A DNA stretch of 47,906 nt from Ichthyophonus hoferi. Lineage: Eukaryota; Opisthokonta; Ichthyosporea; Ichthyophonida; Ichthyophonidae. A program made the position numbers and the translations under genes. This document shows positions 1 through 11,672 of the stretch, one piece after another; position 1 is the stretch's first letter, and every line of letters begins with the position of its first letter. The DNA is taken from positions 69,137-117,042 of the forward strand of contig NAOQ01000201.1 of NCBI GenBank assembly GCA_002751075.1. The letters are read 5' to 3'. The notes under the pieces are model-generated. The model did not search any database. It was not told the origin of the DNA and saw only the letters and a list, made by a program, of their open reading frames with translations.

Positions 1-42
<42 letters not shown>

Positions 43-115
43 TAACAATAACAATAACAATTACAAAAACAACAGCAACAACAATAATAATAATACTATT
101 GATAATAGTTATAAG
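1..115. repeat. (AAT/AAC)n microsatellite
   Basis: Trinucleotide AAT repeats that grade into AAC and CAA units. The array begins at or before the left window edge, so its length is unknown. From here to about 560 the sequence is AT-rich and I see no gene in it. Confidence 0.9.
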
Positions 116-563
116 AACCATGGCATTGCCATAACAATAACAACTACAATAAAAGCAACAATAACAGCAAAATTGATACTAATAATGATGTTGCAAAAAA
201 AATCTCTGTTCTGCATGACTTCAGATGTAAAGGTATAATCTATAGTAGTATAATTCCTCCTCCTCTTAATTTACAGTTATTTGGAAGCCCCAGTAGATAC
301 TACGGAATTGCAGAACCTTTGATTATTCATTGAGCCAACCTCCACAAAATCAGATTATATTAATATATGTAAAGATTAGAAGCCGATAATATGGTTTCTA
401 CATAATATCTATTTAACAAAATCTCCTTTTTTTGGCACCATTGGGTATTTTAAAACAATAATTACAACAGCTAATATGTACTCCAATAGGCTATGTTAGT
501 GACGTCGTATATTGTTTTTGCTTTGATTTTAATTATGCCTAAATGTAAATGCAGTAATGCCCA

Positions 564-1277
564 TCAGAGGGCAGCTCCACAAAATGCCATGGCAGTGAAA
601 AAACGAGGCCCATAACTAGCTAGTTGCCAATAGACTGGATTAAGATGCTCTTCTGCACCTAGAAAAAAACATCTATTTGGGTTAGAATCATAAACAAATC
701 GAAGACCCCTAAGGCTGTATATAGTTGAGCTTCCTTTTCCGTATTTATGTTTTGAGAGTATTTCATTCTCTTTTTCTGAGTGTTGCCAGCTGTTTTCCTC
801 AGAGCATCCCTTCTCCTTATGTGATGGTTTTGGACCTTTCCATAGATAATTTGAGTTCAACTGAGAATGTATACTGAGGTACTCAAGCCTTTTCAATTAT
901 TCCAACAGGGTTTTTATGGCCCAACCACCTTGCATTGCTTCCACTACAACTGTATCTATTCATGCTAGAGCTCACATAACTATTGTGTCATCAGAAACTC
1001 TTCAACTTGCCGCTGAATAATCAATCGAACAGGCAATTTCAGCTCAACCTGCCATATCAAAATATATGTACATCTGGAGTGGGAGGATATTTTCTGAGGT
1101 GGCCATCTGTCCGTCCCAGTTCCAGAAGGAATTACATGTTTGTATCTTCATCTTATTGCATCAGTACGGTGCATCATATCAGGGTGGAAAATTATACCTT
1201 ACCGTCCCCTTCGCAGCAATCTCAGTCAATGGACTATCAGAAAGCACTAGTTGCCGCCAATGCGAATCTCCCTCCAT
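564..1277 (-). CDS. Possible small three-exon gene, product unknown
   Basis: Three minus-strand exons can be chained with matching phases: 1277-1203 (ATG, 25 codons, ending before GTAAGG), 1106-1049 (after a CAG acceptor, ending before GTTGAG) and 658-564 (after a T-rich tract and TAG acceptor, ending in TGA). Together they read a 75-codon product starting MEGDSHWRQLVL and ending RFFTAMAFCGAAL, with a short hydrophobic C-terminal stretch. The GC content is higher than in the flanks. It lies about 410 bases downstream of the AGK stop on the same strand. I do not recognise the product. The last exon sits in a longer open frame (564-896), so the third exon could start further upstream, and the plus strand is also open here (983-1282, 1066-1410). 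The splice model is inference. Confidence 0.3.
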
Positions 1278-1686
1278 GTTAACTAAACAGATCTATATAG
1301 GCAAATGTAGAGCATTAAGTGAAGATGAAAGACTTTTATTCGGTAATATTGTAGAAAACAAGACAATGATCCTGTCACAGACAGAACACTTGTATACTTA
1401 TAAAATATAGCATACTATATATAGACTCCTTGACAATCTAATGATTAATTACTTAATTAAAAATATAACCGCTTTTCTGACTATGTTGTGTACGTAGCTA
1501 TAAAGTAATATAATAGCCATCCATACATATATATACATACATAAAAACAGACACATACACATACATATAAGCATATATAAAAATATACATACATACAGAT
1601 ATTAAATATCCTTTTCACTTATTCTTCCTTCTTACTATTCCTTTACCAGTTCATCATGCATATATATAGGCATTGTGGTTGCAGTT

Positions 1687-4600
1687 CTAAGCATAGACCA
1701 GAAGTTTCTGAGGCTTTACTTGTATATGCACTGGAAAACTTTCAAACACTTCCCCATCTACGTTGAGTGGAACATCATCCAGTTCCTTGATATCATCCCT
1801 TCAGGGTAGATAGGAGTGGGTGAGAAGAGAAAAGAAGGTACAGAAGAAAGAAAACAGTTACGGTTAGGACTAGGATAGTATAGTAATAGAGGTATATCAG
1901 GGCCCTATTAGACCAATTTTAAGGTGGTTTTAAGTAGTCTAGCACCCTATCATATAGCAGTATTTAAATAGGAAGCAACTTCAGAGTTTCTCTGAGGATA
2001 GCTAGAACTACTAGAAAGTTGATCATATGAAGAGAATAATTAGTATAGTATGGTATAGTATAATGTAGTATAGTGTAGTATAGTATGGTATAGTATAATG
2101 TAGTATAGTGTAGTATAGTATGGTATAGTATAATGTAGTATAGTGTAGTATAGTATAATATAGTATAGTATAGTATAGTACAGTACAATATAGTATAGTA
2201 TAGTATAGTATAGTATAGTATGAAGGTCTGTTGAAATGACTCCAATCTAAGCTTAATTTTAAGGTGCTTTTCACATGTTTGATTCTTTATCATCTCTTTC
2301 CATTACCACCACGACCATTTACAACATTACTACCAATATGAATGCAATTTATTAACATAATTATAATCTCATAACATGCGTATATATGCAAAATTATGTA
2401 ATACAAATAAGACAAATAATTCATATAACAGGTATCAATGTGGGAAATCTTGTAGATATGCTGTGCTATCATAGATCTTATAGGCCTAATGAGAAATCCT
2501 ATTTATGTTGTCCAATCAAGGACATCATAACTTCCTTATAAAACTATAAATAGGTAAGATGTATAGTTGGGTTAATTGAAGTCAGAAACGACATAGCATA
2601 TAGAATGTAAGTCAGAATTATAGTCATAATTAATTAATTCATTAATAACTTAATGTTAGGCTGTTAATTGGTCCATATATAGGATACTATATTCATACAT
2701 ATCTAGGGTACAGTGTATCATACCAGGTGGCACCTAAGTAATATAGTACAGCATGAACCTTACATTTGTTCTGATCCTTCCATTGTAGGCTGGGGCTTAC
2801 GTATGACAGATTTACGGTTGATAAGGGCAATAGGTTTTACAGTGAGTTTATCCACTGTAAAGGTATTCTGAAGAGAAACAATCAATATAATAAGTATGAA
2901 ATAAGCATAGTATAGCACAGTATAGTACAGTCTAGGAAACATAGAGAATAAGAGTGTATGAAGAATAAGTGAGAGGGGAATAATACAGTAGTCAGAGTAA
3001 ATAATAGCCAGACATTTATGGTATAATATCCTGCAGTATCCTGCAGTATATTATGCTACACTCCCCTATACTCCATTAAACGCGCATATACACTCATATA
3101 CCCTACTCACCTCTCTAGGTAATTCAAATGCATCCTGCAAACTAGAGCCAGTCCTGAGCGCCCTCCACTTCTTAAATAGCTGATAGGCGGAGAAAGGTCC
3201 AGGCACAATACTGACAGTCATATGCTATATGGTTGGGTATAGGTTCGTATTAAAATCAATATTGAAATTTTAAATTAAAATTAAAACACTACCACCACTA
3301 TAATATGGGAAAAACAGAATTACAGTAGTGGTAATACTGTCCGCTCAACGCTGTATGATAGGTAGAGGTGGCGTAGTGAGGGCTACAAATAGATTCGTAT
3401 TAAAAATAAAACTTAAAACTTAATATTAAGAATTAAAGTGAAAATTAAAACACTACTACTACTAAAACACTAAGATAAAAGAGCTATAGTACTGAAAATG
3501 TTGAAATGATATATACAATACTGACAGTTAAATGCTGTACGGTTAGAGATAGATTTGCATTAAAATTAAAAAATTAAAATTAAGCCACTACTACCACTAT
3601 AATGTTGTATCATTGGCAGAGGGGCTAGTAGTGGCTAGGAATAGGTTTTGTATTAGAATTAAAAAATAAAGATATATATGAAACTACTACTAACTACTAT
3701 AATGCTGAGTTAAAAAGAGTTTATGTATTCATAATATTGAGACGCCAGTAGATATAGGTATGCCAATCCCATAGCACAAAATAAAACATTATAGTATATA
3801 TACTATACTAATACGATTATTACTCATTCAACAATATTTAATATAAAAAGTATATGTATATATAATGTGTATGTATATCTCTTAATGTGATCCGGTTTAT
3901 ATAAGGACATTAATACGGTACTGTCATTGGCTGAGGTGATTAACACCATGTTGTAATTGGATGGTGGTGGGCTTATAAAAGCATATGTATGCAATAATAT
4001 CTTCTTGACAAGCTATATATTATAATCTCAATTAAACAGATAGGAGATATACACACATACATACATATAGATATATATCACCTGTCATACCCTATAATAT
4101 ATTCTCCTTGCTATCTATCAGTTAGGCTCTCTGCACAGTCGCTACCATGGTGTATCAGCCCATCCAATTAAATGCTAATGTTTAAATTTTTAAAATTTCC
4201 ATTTTGAACTTTTATAGAAAACTAAGTCTTGTCGTATTTTAAATACACATACAATCTATTATATCATATATATATATATTATATATTAGAATGTAAAAAT
4301 AGCATTTCCAATTAGATAGAATTAATCCAGAAACACCATATAAAGTTAATATTTAATTATACCTACCCCATCGTCAATGGTTCTTCCGGGAGCAATCTCA
4401 ATGCCTCTGCAATTGGCTGTACTACTTACAGATAACGAGGTAAACTCTACTATCTGGGAAGTAGTTGAGTCTGTGTATAGGTAATAGGAACAGCATAGGG
4501 TGTAGGATAGAGTATAGGATAGGGTACAGTTAGGGTTATCGTATACAGAGTATTGTTGAAGGTATTCTATAGAATAGCACAGCATAGAAGCAAAGAGACT

Positions 4601-7600
4601 ATAGTATAGTATATAATATATAATAGAAAATAGAATATAGTACATCATATATTATAGTATAATCAACCACATAGACTATTAACAGCCTAGCTGTAACGTC
4701 CTATACTACGGATATCTTACAGAGGTAATATACTGATAACTGTATCACTATATATATAAATATAACTATATATACCCGCAAGCGAATACACGTGTACATA
4801 CACTATACTATACACTACACATACCCTGTCCATATATAACACTAACCTCCTACTACCATCTCTACCTTGTAGAGGGGGGTGGATCTATGGAAGAAGGCAT
4901 CTTTTAATAACTCGTACTTTGCCCTGTGAGGTAGGTGGAGTAGAGTAGGAGAAAGGTAGGTAAGCAAGAGTGTGTATAGTATATTGCACTATGTTGTATT
5001 ATATTATATTATGTTATATTATGCTATGTTATGTTATATTATGTTATATAATACTCTATCATATATATATATATATATATATACATATAGATACATATAT
5101 ATATTTCATAATTTATTAAACAACAATACCATTGCCTATGTAGAGAATAATGTATTACATAGACCTATCAAAACAATTTATGACTATGAAAATAAGAACA
5201 GCCAATACTATCAATAAAACAAACAGAAAACATCAATTAACAAACATGTGATTTAAACCCAAACACTTGCCTGCCTCTAGATAAGACCGAATAGGGATTA
5301 AAGGTAGTAGCAGCCTGTCAATAAAAAAGATCAGTTAATTTTAATTGCATTCTATTTCTAGTTACAAGATATTAAGGTTGGTATTGTATTGGTCATTAGG
5401 CAACATTGTTAGTTTTATTTTTATTATTGATCATATTAATTATTTTATATTATTGCTTATATTATCAGTTATATTAAAACAAATTAGTTATTTTAAAGTG
5501 ATGATTAGACTGGCCAGGGGGTTGTATTTAATATAGTAAATATTAATAAAAAATAATAAGTGCGCAATGTTACTATTATACTATTATACTATCATAACTC
5601 TGTATGCTAAAATTTAATATGATATAATATAATAAAATATAATATAACATAATATAATATAACATAATACAATATAACATAATACAATATAACATAATAC
5701 AATATAATATGATATAACATAATACAACATAACATAATACAATATAATACAATATAACATAATACAATATAATATGATATAACAAAATACAATATAACAT
5801 AATACAATATAATGCAATATAACATAATACAATATAACATAATACAATATAACATAATACAATATAATATGATACAACATAATAAAATATAACATAATAC
5901 AATATAATACAATATAACATAATACAATATAATACAATATAACATAATACAATATAGCATAATACAATATAATATGATATAATATACTACAAGATAATAT
6001 ACTACAATATAACACAATACATTTAATAAAAGAAAGCAAACTAAAATATTCAATTCAAAAACGAATACAATTGATAATGCAATTTGATAATAAGACATAA
6101 GACCACTAAGGCATTATATAAAAATACAAGATATATATATGTATAAGTATATGTGTATGTATGTGTACGTGTATGTGTATGTATATGTACGTATACATGT
6201 CGAGAGAGAATAAAACTAAACCAACAATATTGATAAAGACAAAATGTGGGGTAGAGAGAAGAAAACATAAAGTTATCTTCGATAATATATGTATGTATAC
6301 GTGTATATATGTGTATGTGTGCATGTGTAGAACCATAGAGCTGCTCTGAGAGAAATGTCAAAACAGATAAGTAGATAGATAGATAGATAAACCATATATA
6401 GCTATTTACCAGTGCGGCAGGTAGACCCCATGATAGATAGCCAATAGCATTAACCTTTTGGCCACTCTCATTCGTGACTTCCATCAAATCAATAAGCTTG
6501 GTAGTACTGCATAAATTGTGATGACAGTACAGGTTAATAAGCTATATAATACATAATATAGATATAAAACATACTCTATAACAGAGTATATGGTACAAAG
6601 TATAGGTTATAATGTATTATATTATATTACATTATATTATATTATAATACATAATACTATTCTAAGTCTTATTCTATGTTATCCTACCCTACCCTATGCT
6701 ATCCTATGCTATCTTATGCTATCCTATTCTATCCTATGCTATCCTATGCTATCTCATCCTAACTTATCTTATACTATTTAGAATCACAGCTTGGTGATGA
6801 TTTAAAAAGAGAAAAGAAAGCAAAGATGATATTATAAGACACGTCAATACATATACTTGTATATGTATATGTATAGGTATAGGTGTATGTATAAATATTT
6901 ATCTATCTATATCTATCTATCTATACATACATATATCCATGCATGCGTATACATATCTCAAACTGTGTCCTAATTGATTGCATATCACACCCTACCCGTT
7001 GGCAATAGCCAGTGCTGCCTCTCCCAACCTATATACCACATTCGAACTGTCCCCCCTTAGTGCTCTATTAATAGTATCACAATCACCCGCTGGTATAATA
7101 CCAATAGGTATCATGCTACCAATAGGTATCTTGCTACCAATCATATCGTGGTCATCTCGCCTGCGTAGCCATAGCAACCAGGTTAGAACCAATTAGATAA
7201 AGGGTTAAAATTAGAGATGTTAATTTAAACATAAAGTTAAAAAGGCAGTACAGCATAATGATAGGTGATTTTGGAGCTATTTTAGAACCAATGAGAATAG
7301 GAAATTATAATGATAGTTATATATAGCTTAAAATTAAAAAGATATAGAGGTAATACGTCATAATGATATATGATATTGAACCAATAATATAACATGGATG
7401 TGTCATAGTGATATACTACACTATTTTAAAAATAAATAATATGTAATTGTTCATCCTTTTAATGTCCTTATTAAGACAAAGACTGTATGATTGGCAGAGA
7501 ACCTGGCTATGACGTAGATATTATTAAGAGGAGTAACTAGGATAAACTAATTAAAAATAGGTATAATTAGAATAAACTAATTACAAAGAGGTATAATTAG

Positions 7601-10039
7601 GATAAACCAATCAGCCAGAACTATACAGAGCGATAAATACCTCATCCAACCAGTAACAAAGTCTTGGAAAGCCCCGTCAGTTCCTACGACAACTATACCC
7701 TCCGCACCTTTCAGGTTCATTTGTCTGTAGGTATATATATATATATATATAGGAGACAGCATGGGACACGACAAGATTAATGTTGAATGACTCATGATAA
7801 TGTTATGTTACATTGTATGGTGCTATGTTATGTTATGTAATACTACCTCCTATACTATACTACATTATATACTATACTACATTATACACTATACTACATT
7901 ATATACTATACTACATTATATACTATACTACATTATATACTATACTACATTATATACTATACTGCATTATATACTATACTACATTATATACTATACTACT
8001 ATATACTATACTACATTATATACTAGACTATATCCTACACTATACTATATCTTATACTATACTACATTATATACTATACTACATTATATACTAGACTATA
8101 TCCTATACTATACTATATCTCATACTATACTATAATCTTTCAAATACACATAAACCGAATTATAATACCTTGCGTGGCACCATATCCAACCTATCCTACC
8201 CATTCTCATTCTCTACGTACCTAGCTGTATCCTTTGCCTGCCCTCTCTCCCTTGTCTCTATGACTTCCACTGCCATTCCAGCCAAGTTGAATATAGGAAA
8301 CACCTCGCTCTCATACAATGCTTTGGCACCCCTGTCAATGCCATTAGGTTAGTATAATGGTAATAGTAAGAGTAATAGTAATATTCATAGTTATAGTTAT
8401 AGTAATACTAATAATTACTATATGTAAATAGAATACCAATTAATTATTGGTACAAGATCATCTGATCTGATATGATATAGCATAGTATGATATGATGCAA
8501 TATAGTATGGTATAATATGATATGATATGATATGGCATAGTATGATATGATGCAATATGGTATGGTATAATATAATATGATATGATATGATATGGCATAG
8601 TATGCTATGATGCAATATGGTATGGTATAATATGATATGATATGATATGGTATAGTACGATAGGATGCAATATGGTATGGTATAATATGATATGCTATAA
8701 TGCAATATGGTATGGTATAATATGATATGATATGATATGGTATGATATGGCATAGTATGATATGATGCACTATGGTATGGTATGGTATATAGCAAGACAC
8801 TGTACATATAGACTCCAGCGTACACAGATATACAGATACATACACCCACATATACACATGTCTCCAGACATGAGCCTACATATATTTACCTATTTGATAA
8901 TCCTGTTTCTAAAATAACAATGAGCTTCCTGACTGGAGCCAAGGCAGGTTGAGGTTGATTACCTATAGCCTGTATAGAGAGAGGGGGGTAGAGGGGGAGA
9001 GAGGGGCAGAGAAGGAGAGGGAGGGAGAGGTGAGGGGGAGGCATAGGTGAGATTGTATTATATTAGATAATGTTGTGGCATATATATAGATAATATAATA
9101 AATCTAATATATATGGCCTTAGAAAGAAAGGGATAGAACGAACTCTATAACAAAGACAAGATAAGACATAGAACACGTAGTTATACCTATATCTATATCT
9201 ATACCTATATATATATATATATATACCCACCGCAGCCTTGGTTTGTAGAATACTCCGGTCCTGATAACCCCATGCATTGTATTAGTAAGTAGGGCATTAC
9301 ATATATGTGAAAAAACAGACAAATACACATATAAATATATTCTCGTCTTTATAAAACAGTTTAGCACTAACTTATTTATACTAATACACTTCTGCCTACC
9401 TTTATACATAGTTGAAAATCAAATAAAATTCAAAAGCAGGAATAAGCCAATAACCTATCTTTATGCATAGTTAAAAATAAATTAAAATTTATTAACAGGA
9501 ATGAGCCAATCACACACTCTCACCTGGAGTGTCCTATATTGTTGGGCGACATAACTACTACCATATACGGCTATTCCCAGCACTGCAGCCTGAGAAAATT
9601 AATTAGCATGGGAAATATACAAATAGTTATAGAAGATAAGATGAATATGGATATGGATATAATATATAATACATAATATTATTTATCACTATAACAGTAA
9701 GTAAATGACGGAGATATTAAGTGAGGTCTATATATAGGCGTACATAACATGTACAAATGTGAGTAGGTATATGTATATATACATTGAACAGTATAAGGGG
9801 GAGAAAGGTGGAATGTATATGTTGTCACATTGTATAATGTGTATGTTGTGATCTTGTATAATAAATATATATGTAAATGTTTTTATATTGTAGATTATAT
9901 ACACATGCTTTAACTTTTTAATTAAAAAATAACTTGACAATAGAATACTATATAGTACTATATATTAATATAAAATAATACGTCCGCCACATACCTTCTG
10001 CCAAAGCTTGTGAAACTGCTTTAATACAGCTTCCTTCAT
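1687..10039 (-). CDS. AGK: Acylglycerol kinase, mitochondrial (14 exons, complete)
   Basis: Lipid kinase of the diacylglycerol/LCB5 superfamily. AGK phosphorylates mono- and diacylglycerol in the mitochondrial intermembrane space and, in animals, is also a kinase-independent subunit of the TIM22 carrier translocase. Exons on the minus strand: 10039-9995, 9589-9524, 9260-9231, 8969-8890, 8331-8221, 7724-7641, 7160-6996, 6506-6410, 5314-5271, 4923-4866, 4453-4367, 3224-3111, 2867-2764, 1798-1687; all phases agree and give 398 codons (human AGK 422). Residues 1-37 resemble the human N-terminus with its membrane segment (LKQFHKLWQK then AAVLGIAVYG). Residues 111-139 hold the glycine motif, here GTDGA (125-129) instead of GGDGT. 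SKIPIG...IIPAGD (148-165) is the second nucleotide-binding loop, and TIDDG (285-289) opens the accessory beta domain. The C-terminus EVFESFPVHIQVKPQKLLV matches the AGK end. The human loop after the central domain is missing. One intron is GC-AG. Identity is firm; catalytic competence is doubtful. Confidence 0.93.
2041..2220. repeat. (TATAG)n-type pentamer array
   Basis: Degenerate 5-bp repeats (TATAG, TATGG, TAATG) in the last AGK intron. The plus strand is almost free of C. Tyr/Ile/Leu-rich open frames across it are repeat translations, not genes. Confidence 0.9.
3207..3710. repeat. Diverged tandem repeat, units of roughly 90-170 bp
   Basis: Four degenerate units lie in the AGK intron upstream of exon 12. 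Each has a block like AATACTGACAG, a block like GGTTNGNGATAG with GTATTAAAATTAAA, and a CACTACTACCACTATAATG block. Units begin near 3207, 3333, 3517 and 3600. The first unit overlaps the splice acceptor and 5' end of exon 12. Confidence 0.65.
4975..5105. repeat. TTATA/TTATG pentamers followed by (TA)n
   Basis: Intronic in AGK, between exons 9 and 10. A pentamer array on the T/G-rich strand passes into a TA dinucleotide run near 5062-5092. Confidence 0.85.
5615..6020. repeat. Large ATAAC/ATAAT/ACAAT pentamer array (about 400 bp)
   Basis: The largest array in the window, in the AGK intron between exons 8 and 9. The plus strand carries A, T and C but very little G. Long minus-strand frames rich in Ile, Leu, Tyr and Cys here come only from the 5-bp period, which repeats every five codons. 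Confidence 0.93.
6125..6395. repeat. GTAT-type and GATA-type microsatellites
   Basis: TATG/GTAT-rich tracts near 6133-6200 and 6285-6325, plus a short (GATA)n near 6372-6390. All lie in the AGK intron directly downstream of exon 8 in the sense direction. Confidence 0.75.
6605..6776. repeat. ATTAT then CTATG/CTATC pentamer array
   Basis: A short ATTAT array is followed by about 110 bp of CTATG/CTATC/CTATT pentamers with C but little G on the plus strand. It lies in the AGK intron between exons 7 and 8. Confidence 0.85.
7531..7620. repeat. Three tandem 30-bp units
   Basis: Units 7531-7560, 7561-7590 and 7591-7620 each contain a TAATTAGGATAAACTAATTA-like core. They sit in the AGK intron just downstream of exon 6 in the sense direction. 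Confidence 0.75.
7801..8135. repeat. TATAC/TACAT array, C on the plus strand
   Basis: About 330 bp of CTATA, CTACA and TTATA blocks in the AGK intron downstream of exon 5 in the sense direction. G is nearly absent from the plus strand. The open frames on it are repeat translations. Confidence 0.9.
8462..8795. repeat. TATGA/TATGG array, G on the plus strand
   Basis: About 330 bp of TATGA, TATGG, CATAG and TGCAA pentamers in the AGK intron upstream of exon 5 in the sense direction. C is rare on the plus strand. Its polarity is opposite to the array at 7801-8135 on the other side of exon 5. Confidence 0.9.
8974..9042. repeat. GA-rich polypurine tract
   Basis: Almost pure A/G on the plus strand, hence C/T on the AGK sense strand. 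It ends a few bases before the acceptor of AGK exon 4 and probably acts as an extended polypyrimidine tract. A mirror-like purine run of this kind could also form triplex DNA. Confidence 0.75.
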
Positions 10040-10664
10040 TTTTAATAAATCTAATATATTTAATACTATCTAAATAAATTATCTCACTATAGATATACTA
10101 TATAGAATAGGAAATTTAATTATATATATATAATATAAATGTACACAAATATATATGTTATAGCTAGTATACATAGATGTGTTCATTTACGTACAATAAC
10201 TTCAAATATAATTTTAATTATTTCTAATGTTTTGCGCAACTTCATTTTTTAAACTGTACATTATCGCAATATGATTGGCTAATTATTACCGTCATTGTAA
10301 AATATTGTCCTAGATATGGTTCTACAACTTCCATATTAAGCCAAGTTTGGGAGTTGAGGTTTTTAAAACAATGTTGGGGCTGCCCTCTAACATATTTATC
10401 ATTTATACTTAAAGTATATATATATATATATATCTTATATATATTAATGAATTAATATCAAAATTAAAAATAATAAACAATATTTTTTAAAAAATATATC
10501 ACCTGTGAATTATATGTATGCCTTTCTCTTTACTTTGAAACCATTGCACAGGGCAAAATTCCTGTCCATTTTAAATAATTTCAAAAAATTTAAACATTGG
10601 TCTAAATGTATTCTATATTTGGTTTATCTATACATGTTTATAAAATGTCCCAAACTGAATTGTT

Positions 10665-10722
10665 ATTGGTTAATTATCATGTTTTGCTTTCCTATTGGTA
10701 TACCGGCACAATATCCTATTGG
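10665..10722. promoter_or_regulatory. Cluster of three CCAAT boxes
   Basis: ATTGG cores at 10665-10669, 10694-10698 and 10718-10722 have the same orientation and spacings of 29 and 24 bp. Evenly spaced CCAAT boxes are a known arrangement for NF-Y-driven promoters. Their use for AGK, CLPX or both is inference. Confidence 0.4.
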
Positions 10723-11398
10723 CTCACTTCACGCTAATTCTATTGCTATTTGTCGTAATGTATAATATAATATATTTGGTAATATTAATAAAGGTTTATT
10801 ATATATTTTATAAATTATGTTTGTTTAATATATTTTTTAACAATCTTTAAGAGTCTTTAATTCAATTAACACACGGATTTGTTATGCTCTTTAAATTATT
10901 ATTAATGAAATTAAAACAACTAACCTTATGTATTCCACATTTACTGTTATTCAATCAATATAATATAACATAATATTATATTATTATTAATTAAACAACA
11001 ACGTTAATTATCCTTACAGTTCATATAAATTCTCAGTTGGATTGGGTTGAAGTAGTAAGGTAAGATAAATTTATTAAGGATATGTATGTTTTTGCTGTTT
11101 ATAAAGGTATAACCTTTAATATAACATCATTATATTGCTGTTAGGTATGTTGTAACTAAGGTTACACAGTCCCGTAGCAGTTTTATAATACATATATATG
11201 AGAGAATACATATATGTACTTGTTGTGACTTTTATTAGTGTGCAATTAGTATTATGTAAGAATATAATAGTATATATTTATAAGAGATATACAAAATAGA
11301 AAAGGTCATTGTATGTATAGACATATATATACGTAATATAATGATATGATATATAATACTTGGTAATGCTGTATGATATGACATGGTTTATTATAGAA

Positions 11399-11672
11399 TG
11401 GTATATAATTGTAATTGTATAGTATCGTATAGCCTAATAGAGTATTGCATAGCATAGTACAGTGTAACATAGCGTAGCCCAGTATAATATAACATAGTAT
11501 AATATAGTATAGTATAGTATAGTATAGTATAGTATAGTATAGTATAGTATAGTATAGTATAGTATAGTATAGTATAGTATAGTATGGTATAGTATAGTAT
11601 AGTATAGTCTAATATAGTACTGTATAGTATAATATAGCATAGTATTGTATAGTATAGTATAGCGGTATATAG
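11399..11672. repeat. (AGTAT)n pentamer array
   Basis: About 270 bp of TATAG pentamers. The core 11499-11604 is close to perfect and the flanks are degenerate. C is rare on the plus strand. Confidence 0.93.

Noticed and set aside
983-1410. Two overlapping plus-strand frames of 99 and 114 codons
   Set aside because: No recognisable features. The minus strand in the same place gives a spliced chain with good donors and acceptors, though neither reading is proven.
3207-3224. AG at 3212-3211 as the acceptor of AGK exon 12
   Set aside because: It would leave the frame shifted with a stop within exon 12; the acceptor before 3224 keeps phase 0 and extends the DDG motif correctly.
5576-6098. Long minus-strand frames of 114-163 codons rich in Ile, Leu, Tyr and Cys
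   Set aside because: Pure translations of the pentamer array in an AGK intron; a 5-bp repeat gives a periodic peptide in every frame. The same applies to frames at 2023-2293, 7794-8135, 8418-8857, 11391-11699 and 17280-17668.
7801-8795. Repeated units resembling a CRISPR array
   Set aside because: Short degenerate AT-rich pentamers without unique spacers, in an intron of a eukaryotic gene.
10505-10765. 86-codon plus-strand frame between AGK and CLPX
   Set aside because: No domain, signal or splice context; it overlaps the CCAAT cluster and looks like chance in a promoter region.
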